Below are positions 15,665 through 20,446 of a stretch of DNA of 20,446 nt, one piece after another; position 1 is the first letter of the stretch; each line of letters starts with the position of its first letter. The stretch comes from Candidatus Omnitrophota bacterium (GTDB taxonomy: Bacteria; Omnitrophota; Gorgyraeia; Gygaellales; Profunditerraquicolaceae), in contig VGKK01000007.1 of assembly GCA_016867095.1 (NCBI GenBank), positions 1-20,446 of the forward strand, in the 5' to 3' direction. The position numbers and the translations under genes are program-made. The notes beneath the pieces are model-generated. The model was not told where the DNA came from, did not search any database, and saw nothing but the letters and a program-made list of their open reading frames with translations.

Positions 15665-16050
15665 TTTTCTCCCAAACTTACCGTTTCTTTTTCAATAAGG
15701 TTCGGCGCTAATAAGGAAGCTTCTTTTCGCAAGTATTCTATCTCCTTATGCAGCCTTTCATATTCCTGTAATTTAAAAGCGAAAAATTCCTGGGTCAGCT
15801 GGATTTTCATCTTGATACCATGCGGGGTGAGCAAATACATATAGGCAAGCTTATTTTTAGAATTTTTGAAGTTCCTGGCCTCAACAACTCCCTTCTCAAT
15901 GAGGGCCCGGAGTAGAAAATTGGTCTTGCCTAAGCTGATGCCGAGCTTTTGAGCAAGGTCGCGTTGAGTAAGGTGGGGATTTTGCTCTAACTCTTTGATA
16001 ACGTAGAGGATTTTTTCGTGATTTAGAACGTCGTTCTTGTGGTTATTCAT
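15661..16050 (-). CDS. MarR-family EPS-associated winged-helix transcriptional regulator
   Basis: From the ATG at 16050 the protein has 129 residues. A winged helix-turn-helix fills residues ~12-60 ('LTQRDLAQKLGISLGKTNF', then 'LLRALIEKGVVEARNFKNS'). The wing leads into 'AYMYLLTPHGI' (69-79), and a charged helix ('EYERLHKEIEYLRKE') probably forms a dimerising coiled coil. This pattern matches the MarR-like regulators found at the head of exopolysaccharide loci. A longer frame beginning with TTG at 16098 is open, but that TTG is the first triplet of a good -35 box, so I reject it. A perfect palindrome touches the chosen ATG, suggesting autoregulation. No clear Shine-Dalgarno is seen; the predicted leader is only about a dozen bases. 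It is the first gene of the long operon. Confidence 0.88.
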   Translation of the reverse strand: MNNHKNDVLNHEKILYVIKELEQNPHLTQRDLAQKLGISLGKTNFLLRALIEKGVVEARNFKNSKNKLAYMYLLTPHGIKMKIQLTQEFFAFKLQEYERLHKEIEYLRKEASLLAPNLIEKETVSLGEK

Positions 16051-16071
16051 ATGTTCACAGGTTGAACATAT
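16049..16071. promoter_or_regulatory. Putative operator: perfect 8-7-8 palindrome
   Basis: ATATGTTC, 7-base spacer, GAACATAT. It overlaps the end of the -10 box and covers the expected transcription start and the leader of the MarR-type regulator, a typical place for a repressor site. Binding by that regulator is inferred. Confidence 0.6.
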
Positions 16072-16098
16072 CCTAACAGACGACTGCGAAAAAGTCAA
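16070..16098 (-). promoter_or_regulatory. Sigma70-like promoter for the glycan operon
   Basis: On the minus strand TTGACT (16098-16093, 5 of 6 to consensus) is followed after exactly 17 bases by TAGGAT (16075-16070, 4 of 6). The predicted start is near 16063. It lies in the only sizeable non-coding gap and points at the operon. Confidence 0.6.
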
Positions 16099-16108
16099 GA
16101 CAATTTAT

Positions 16109-16246
16109 GAGGTCCCTAAAAAACTGCCCTTAACACCGCAAAGACGCTAAAATCCGCAAAAACGCAAAGGATTTTGCGACGATAAATTTTGCGTCTTTGC
16201 GGACATTTTGCGGTTTAGCGGTGTAATCGGGCTTTTGAGGGGCCTC
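16109..16246. repeat. 138-base imperfect inverted repeat, MITE-like
   Basis: The outer ends GAGGTCCCT / AGGGGCCTC pair at 8 of 9. Inside, ACACCGC (16133-16139) pairs with GCGGTGT (16218-16224). CCGCAAAAACGCAAA (16154-16168) pairs at 14 of 15 with the segment at 16188-16202. Both sides are flanked by TTAT (16105-16108 and 16247-16250), a possible target-site duplication; the right copy reaches the stop codon of the repeat protein gene. It has no coding capacity. It may also form a large RNA hairpin that ends or protects the upstream transcript, but there is no U-tract of a classic terminator. Confidence 0.75.
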
Positions 16247-16249
16247 TTA

Positions 16250-17260
16250 TTAAAAAGGAAGGCGTATTCCTGCTTCTACGGCAGATTCTCCCTGCAGCTT
16301 TTTCAGGCGTAGAAAGGCCTGGGCATCAGACTGGCTTAAGAGGCGGCGGGTAAAGGTGATACTCATACCCAGCGGCTCTCCTGCTTTATCCTTAAGCATC
16401 AAGGTAATGCTATTCTTATTCGCTAAAAAAATCTCGGCCGCAAATTCCAGATTATGCCTGCGGCCTTGGCCATAGTCCATCTCAAAATTAAGCCCTAATT
16501 TACGGCTGAATTTCCAGGCGCCATAAAGACAGATAAGCCGGCCTTTACGCCCCGGACCAGCCTTAGAACCAATGCCCAACCGGTACTTTATCTTGCCTTC
16601 CCTGGGATATAGATTAGGGCTCTCTATTTGGCCGCGGAAATCAAAGCGCGATTGCGGCTCGCCAAAAAGAATATAAGTAAGCTTATTTGCGTTATTTAGC
16701 TGCCAATATCCCTCAAAAGTTAAGGCCTGCTTTGCCCTGGTCTTTGTTTTTAAATCAACTCTTTCGTAAGTATAGGTAATCTGCTGGTTTTGATTTACCT
16801 GCCAGGCGCCTTCCCAGACCAGCGTATCCGGCAAGGCCTTTTTTGTTACCGCCAGGTTAATACGGTTGGCCTCATCCGCCTGCCAGAAACCGTTTAGTTT
16901 CAAAAGTTGAAAGCGGGTTTGGCCCTCTCTATCGCGGCTTTTAACCTGAAAAGTCAAGCCATCCTTATTTACGCCAACTATATCCGCTTTCAGCGCTAAA
17001 CAATCGCCTTTAAGCTGTTCCCTGGTTTCATCAAGAACAAGCTCCAGATCATGATTTGCGCCAAGGCGCCACTTGCCCTCAAAAATAATTTTATCAGCCA
17101 GGCCGTATCTCCTGCGCCAGGCCTGCGGCTCATTGAGCCAATAAATCAGGCGGTTGCGGTTATCTATGGAAAAACGGCCATTAGCCGCCAAGGCCTTCTT
17201 GCCTGCCCCCCTGGAGATTAAAAGCTGATTGCGGCTATTTAGAGAATATCCCTTCTTCAC
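16250..17260 (-). CDS. Unrecognised protein of ~30-residue beta-hairpin-like repeats
   Basis: 336 aa, GTG start one base after the flippase stop. I do not recognise a named family. The sequence is built of about ten units ~30 residues apart with the pattern hydrophobic-x-G-x-W/F-x-L/V-x(3)-N-x-L/I-x-Y/L. Examples are 'FEGKWRLGANHDLELVL' (60-76), 'LNGFWQADEANRINLAV' (122-138), 'WEGAWQVNQNQQITYTY' (149-165), 'FEGYWQLNNANKLTYIL' (182-198) and 'LYGAWKFSRKLGLNFEM' (245-261). Alternating polar/hydrophobic strands and a C-terminal phenylalanine ('GIRLPF') recall beta-barrel outer-membrane proteins. However, there is no signal peptide and the repeats are charged, so a soluble beta-sheet or solenoid is equally possible. 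Its place between a flippase and a glycan operon suggests a surface or glycan-linked role, without proof. Confidence 0.82.
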   Translation of the reverse strand: MKKGYSLNSRNQLLISRGAGKKALAANGRFSIDNRNRLIYWLNEPQAWRRRYGLADKIIFEGKWRLGANHDLELVLDETREQLKGDCLALKADIVGVNKDGLTFQVKSRDREGQTRFQLLKLNGFWQADEANRINLAVTKKALPDTLVWEGAWQVNQNQQITYTYERVDLKTKTRAKQALTFEGYWQLNNANKLTYILFGEPQSRFDFRGQIESPNLYPREGKIKYRLGIGSKAGPGRKGRLICLYGAWKFSRKLGLNFEMDYGQGRRHNLEFAAEIFLANKNSITLMLKDKAGEPLGMSITFTRRLLSQSDAQAFLRLKKLQGESAVEAGIRLPF

Positions 17261-17261
17261 G

Positions 17262-18521
17262 CTATTTCTTACGATAAGCCAGCGCCAAATGCGTTAAGAA
17301 AAGTAAAATCGCATTGGCGCAAAGTATTAACTGCACCCCGACCAGGCTCTTGTGGAATAAAATAATGGCGCCAAACTGACAGAGCGTAAATAAAACCAGG
17401 TATTTGATAAAACGCAGGTCCGCAATAGAGAGAAAATAGTTAATCAGCATATATAAAAGCACAAAGAAACTCATGGACAGGCTAAACAATCGGCCCAGAA
17501 TAATAGATTCTGGGTAAGCCTTTCCCGTAAGCGCTTTTAATACAAAGGCGGGAAAGAGATTGTAACCGACGGCAGCGATAAGGCATAAGCCGGCAGTATA
17601 TAAAAGGGCCTGGCGCAGCACAGGCCGGGTATCCATATTTTTTGCCTTTAATCCGCTGACCCGGGGGAACATTACTATTGCTATTGCCGACGGGAAAAAT
17701 AAGAAAATTTTTCCCACTAATTGCGCCAGGGAATATAAACCGGAGTCCTGCGGCAAAAAGTAATATCTGACCAAAACCGTATCCAGCATGACCAGGGACA
17801 TATAACAAAGATAACTTACGGCTACAGGAACCAGATAAAAAAATAATTCCCGGTAATTTACGCTGATATCGCCGGAAGAATGGTTATGCCCTGCCGCCGC
17901 AAGGTGACGCCTTAAGGCAAAATAAAAAATAATAATGGTGCTGGCTATGGAAATGAGCAGCGCGCTTAAGGCGCCGCTGATACCAAATCCCCAGGCGATG
18001 AAGATAAAGGCAAGCGCCAGTTTTAAAAAGGTGGCGATTACCGGGCCGGACGCTAACCAGGTAAAAAGTTCCAGGCCCTGGATACATCCGGAAAATACCG
18101 GCAAGACCCAGGATAAAGCCAGCAACATTGCCAACAGATACGCTCCGGTACGAGAGGAAACTTTTAAAATATCGGTAATGCGCCCGGAAAGGGATAAAAA
18201 GATGAATAAAGTAAGGGCGGCGAGGATAAGAATATGCCTTAAAACTCCCCGTAATAAAATTTTAACTTTATGCCCATGGCCAAGAACGCTGTATTCCGTG
18301 CAATATTTGCTTAAGCCGGTATGGACAGTAGCCAGGGTATAATAAGAAACGATAAATATGGAAAGCAGCGCGCTGAATGCCGCAAAGTCAGCGGCAGAAA
18401 GGCTGTGGGCAACCAGCAATTGATAAACAAAGTTAAGCAAATTTACCGCGGAGTTTCCGATAAAAACAAGGATAGTATTGCGGGTGAAGGTATCTATGTT
18501 TTTCAGGAAGGGACGCCGCAT
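17262..18521 (-). CDS. Wzx/MATE-like polysaccharide flippase
   Basis: 419 aa, hydrophobic along its whole length with about 12 predicted membrane helices, the normal size and layout of the polysaccharide transporter (PST/MVF) superfamily. The N-terminus 'FIGNSAVNLLNFVYQLLVAHSLSAADFAAF' region (split by family consensus into helix 1 and the 'L...DFG.f' loop), the mid-protein 'GCIQGLELFTWLASGP' and the second-half restart 'VAVSYLCYMSLVMLDTVLV' are typical. It would flip lipid-linked sugar units across the inner membrane. It begins 3 bases after the tyrS stop and ends 1 base before the repeat protein start, so it is likely read from the rpsA-tyrS transcript and not from the operon promoter at 16070-16098. 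Confidence 0.9.
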   Translation of the reverse strand: MRRPFLKNIDTFTRNTILVFIGNSAVNLLNFVYQLLVAHSLSAADFAAFSALLSIFIVSYYTLATVHTGLSKYCTEYSVLGHGHKVKILLRGVLRHILILAALTLFIFLSLSGRITDILKVSSRTGAYLLAMLLALSWVLPVFSGCIQGLELFTWLASGPVIATFLKLALAFIFIAWGFGISGALSALLISIASTIIIFYFALRRHLAAAGHNHSSGDISVNYRELFFYLVPVAVSYLCYMSLVMLDTVLVRYYFLPQDSGLYSLAQLVGKIFLFFPSAIAIVMFPRVSGLKAKNMDTRPVLRQALLYTAGLCLIAAVGYNLFPAFVLKALTGKAYPESIILGRLFSLSMSFFVLLYMLINYFLSIADLRFIKYLVLFTLCQFGAIILFHKSLVGVQLILCANAILLFLTHLALAYRKK

Positions 18522-18524
18522 AGT

Positions 18525-19691
18525 TTAAATAACAAGCCTTAAAAACCTGCGCGCGCCGACTTTCAAAATACCGCTTTTCTGCGGGGTAAAATTCTCTTTA
18601 TCAACGGGAGAATTATCAAAAAATACCGCGCGCTGGCTGATTAACCTGCGCGCCTCATTGCCGCTATTTACCAGGCCGCTATTTACCAGGATAACCACGA
18701 TAGTCTGGCCGGCGCCTATTTTATATTCGGCCACCTCTTTCGGCAGCTCTTTCTGGCTAAAGACGCGCAGAAATTCCTGGCGCGCCAGAGAGGCGGCCTT
18801 TTGGCAATGGTACTGGGCAATGATATTTTCGGCCAGCCTTAACTTCGCCTCCTTAGGGTGCATCTTTTTTATTTGTTCCAGGTCTTCATCGGTCAGGAGT
18901 TGGTAATATTTAAACATTAGCTCATCGGAAATGGACATAATCTTTCCGAACATGCTGTCGCTGGATTCATTGATGCCGATATAATTGCCAAAGGACTTAC
19001 TCATCTTTTGCGCGCCGTCAGTCCCTTCTAATAACGGCAGCATAATCACCGCCTGGGGCGCCTGGTTAAAATCCTTCTGCAGCTCCCTGCCCAATAAAAG
19101 GTTAAATTTCTGGTCAATGCCTCCGATTTCAATATCCGCCTCCAGGCGCACCGAATCATAGGCCTGGAGCAGGGGATAGTAAAATTCCAAAAGCGAGATA
19201 TCCCGGCCCTGGGTATAACGCTGGTTGAAATCCTGGCGCGCCAGGATTTGCGCCAGGGTAACATAAGAGGCTAAATTTAGGATTTCGCCGGAATTCATTT
19301 TCCTAAACCAGGCGCTGTTAAAAGCCACCCGGGTCTTTCCGGAGTCCAAAATCTTAAATACCTGTTTTTTGTAGGTTGCGGCGTTTTCTTTTACTTCTTT
19401 TTCGCTCAGGCGCCTGCGCATCTTGTCCTGGCCGCTGGGGTCGCCAATCATCCCCGTAAAATCGCCGATTAAGAAAATAACCTGGTGGCCCAAATCCTGG
19501 AACTGGCGCATTTTCCTTAATAAAACTGTATGCCCCAGGTGGATATCCGGAGCAGTAGGGTCAAAACCCACCTTGACCCTCAAGGGCCTTTTCCTGTTTA
19601 AGCTCTGCTCTAATTTTTTCTTTAGTTCTTCTTCCGAGATTATCTCCGCTGCGCCGCGCCGGATAATCTCCATCTGCTTATGGATATCCAT
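18525..19691 (-). CDS. tyrS: Tyrosyl-tRNA synthetase
   Basis: 388 aa class Ic aminoacyl-tRNA synthetase that charges tRNA-Tyr. The HIGH-type motif is 'PDIHLGHTVLLRK' (His51-His54). The following 'GDFTGMIGDPSGQDKMRR' (76-93) is typical of the second bacterial TyrRS subtype. The tyrosine pocket includes 'FYYPLLQAYDSVRL' and 'IGGIDQKFNLLLGR'. The KMSKS loop is intact at 229-233. The C-terminal ~65 residues are an S4 RNA-binding domain ('GNEARRLISQ'). The ATG shares one base with the rpsA stop (TAATG), with a GAGG four to eight bases upstream. The S4 region holds a perfect 15-base tandem duplication (18661-18690), but the protein length there agrees with other S4 domains, so function should be normal. 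Confidence 0.97.
   Translation of the reverse strand: MDIHKQMEIIRRGAAEIISEEELKKKLEQSLNRKRPLRVKVGFDPTAPDIHLGHTVLLRKMRQFQDLGHQVIFLIGDFTGMIGDPSGQDKMRRRLSEKEVKENAATYKKQVFKILDSGKTRVAFNSAWFRKMNSGEILNLASYVTLAQILARQDFNQRYTQGRDISLLEFYYPLLQAYDSVRLEADIEIGGIDQKFNLLLGRELQKDFNQAPQAVIMLPLLEGTDGAQKMSKSFGNYIGINESSDSMFGKIMSISDELMFKYYQLLTDEDLEQIKKMHPKEAKLRLAENIIAQYHCQKAASLARQEFLRVFSQKELPKEVAEYKIGAGQTIVVILVNSGLVNSGNEARRLISQRAVFFDNSPVDKENFTPQKSGILKVGARRFLRLVI
18661..18690. repeat. Perfect 2 x 15-base tandem duplication in tyrS
   Basis: CCGCTATTTACCAGG occurs twice head to tail, in frame. It encodes two adjacent copies of a five-residue unit (LVNSG) in the S4 domain of TyrRS. Confidence 0.85.
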
Positions 19692-20446
19692 TACACCCTC
19701 GCGCTTAAACCAATCTTAGCCTGTTCCACATCCACCTTAATTACCTTAACTTTAATCTTATCTGCCGGCTTTAGTTTTGCGGCTGTATCCTTGTCAATTT
19801 CGCTGGCATAGACCAGGCCTTCCAGGTCCTCCTTTATCTTTACAAATACGCCAAAGTCGGTAATGCTGACTACTTCCGCCTCCAGGACCGTCTCTAAAGG
19901 ATAGGCGCTGGCAATTTCCGGCCAGGGATTAGGCTGCAGCTGTTTTAGCCCTAAGGCAATGCGCCGGTTCCGGCTGTCCACGGAAAGCACCGCCACATCC
20001 ACCTTCTGCCCCTTTTTTAACACATCGGCGGGATTAGCCACTCTTTTAGTCCAGGACATATCTGAAACGTGGATCATCCCTTCCAGGCTGCTATCTAGTT
20101 CTACAAAGGCGCCGTATTCGGTAAAACCCCTGACCCTGCCGCAAATCCTGGTGCCTGCCGGATATTTAGACTCTGCCTCCAGCCAAGGATTCTGTTCTAA
20201 CTGTTTAAGGCTTAAGGAAATCCTGCGCGAATCCTTATCTATGTTCAATACCTGGGTCTCCAGGGTATCTCCAATGGCAAACATTTCATTCGGCTGAGTG
20301 ACTCTCTTGGTCCAAGAAATTTCCGAAACATGGATTAGGCCCTCAATGCCCTTTTCCAATTCTACGAACACCCCATAAGGAAGGATATTCACGACCTTAC
20401 CCTTTACCTTGGAACCGACGCTATATTTTGTCTCAATATCCTGCCA
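19691..20446 (-). CDS. rpsA: 30S ribosomal protein S1, C-terminal part (5' end off the window)
   Basis: The frame is open to the window edge (first visible residues WQDIETKYSVGSKVKGKV), giving 251 residues. It contains three consecutive S1 OB-fold repeats. Each begins with a basic/Val strand and 'YGVFVEL', 'YGAFVEL' or 'FGVFVKI', followed by 'GLIHVSEISW', 'GMIHVSDMSW' or 'GLVYASEID'. The linkers are of the 'SLSLKQLEQNPW' / 'ALGLKQLQPNPW' kind, diagnostic for S1 as opposed to single-domain S1 proteins such as PNPase. Ribosomal S1 binds mRNA on the 30S subunit to start translation. The third repeat ends at the C-terminus 'IGLSARV'. A valine codon (GTG, 20392) could be mistaken for a start, but the domain clearly begins earlier. 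It is coupled to tyrS by a one-base overlap. Confidence 0.93.
   Translation of the reverse strand, partial: WQDIETKYSVGSKVKGKVVNILPYGVFVELEKGIEGLIHVSEISWTKRVTQPNEMFAIGDTLETQVLNIDKDSRRISLSLKQLEQNPWLEAESKYPAGTRICGRVRGFTEYGAFVELDSSLEGMIHVSDMSWTKRVANPADVLKKGQKVDVAVLSVDSRNRRIALGLKQLQPNPWPEIASAYPLETVLEAEVVSITDFGVFVKIKEDLEGLVYASEIDKDTAAKLKPADKIKVKVIKVDVEQAKIGLSARV

Noticed and set aside
16051..16098. A 16-residue N-terminal extension of the MarR-type regulator starting with TTG at 16098.
   Set aside because: The TTG is part of a TTGACT -35 box with a well-spaced -10, and the extension codes through the palindromic operator. The ATG at 16050 gives the normal family length.
16109..16246. A CRISPR array or rho-independent terminator in the intergenic repeat.
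   Set aside because: There are no regular direct repeats with spacers, and the hairpin lacks a following U-tract. It is one long inverted repeat.
19691..20392. A separate small S1-domain gene starting with GTG at 20392.
   Set aside because: The frame is open upstream to the window edge with typical S1 sequence, so the GTG is an internal valine in the first visible S1 repeat.

Overview
The window is a single-direction block. Every gene I can support lies on the minus strand, so transcription runs from base 20446 down to base 1. Genes are packed with 1-8 base overlaps or gaps of a few bases, apart from one ~200-base gap at 16051-16249. No tRNA, rRNA, CRISPR array, transposase or phage gene is visible. 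The organism is a bacterium with moderate GC. Heptose-type sugar genes, a lipid-linked glycan flippase and an EPS-type regulator suggest a Gram-negative-like envelope. A dispersed palindromic repeat that encodes a '...SVNPERVEG' protein tail, and a 'CCGCAAA-ACGCAAA' hairpin element, remind me from memory of uncultivated Omnitrophota-type genomes. That assignment is a weak inference.

Layout in order of transcription. (A) 20446-18525: the 3' part of ribosomal protein S1 (rpsA), overlapping by one base with tyrosyl-tRNA synthetase (tyrS). (B) 18521-16250: a Wzx/MATE-like flippase, then an unrecognised protein of about ten ~30-residue beta-hairpin-like repeats. (C) 16249-16051: an intergenic gap holding a 138-base imperfect inverted repeat (MITE-like, possible 4-base target duplication) and, just downstream, a sigma70-like promoter overlapped by a perfect 8-7-8 palindrome. 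(D) 16050-1: a tightly coupled operon of at least 13 genes. In order these are: a MarR-type EPS-associated regulator; an NAD-dependent sugar epimerase/dehydratase; a cytidylyltransferase-kinase fusion in reversed HldE order; a GmhA-like SIS isomerase; two tandem radical SAM/SPASM enzymes; a class I aminotransferase; an acetolactate-synthase-like TPP enzyme; a zinc-ribbon methyltransferase; a family 2 glycosyltransferase; a B12-binding radical SAM enzyme; a YfhO-type membrane protein; a DegT/DnrJ sugar aminotransferase; and an edge-truncated TIM-barrel protein.

How they may work together (inference): the SIS protein and the nucleotidyltransferase-kinase could make an activated heptose-like sugar. 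The epimerase, DegT aminotransferase, methyltransferase and radical SAM enzymes could decorate a sugar or a lipid head group. The class I aminotransferase plus TPP enzyme could supply or transfer a keto-acid-derived carbon unit. GT2, YfhO and the flippase would handle membrane assembly and export. The set looks like a locus for an unusual surface glycan or glycolipid. The pairing of two SPASM radical SAM enzymes with an aminotransferase and a TPP enzyme is the least explained part.

The most checkable oddities are: a glycosyltransferase whose conserved first strand lies upstream of its first ATG, behind a strong Shine-Dalgarno and a possible ATC start; the promoter/operator before the regulator; the palindromic repeat grafted onto the isomerase C-terminus; and the repeat protein of unknown function.
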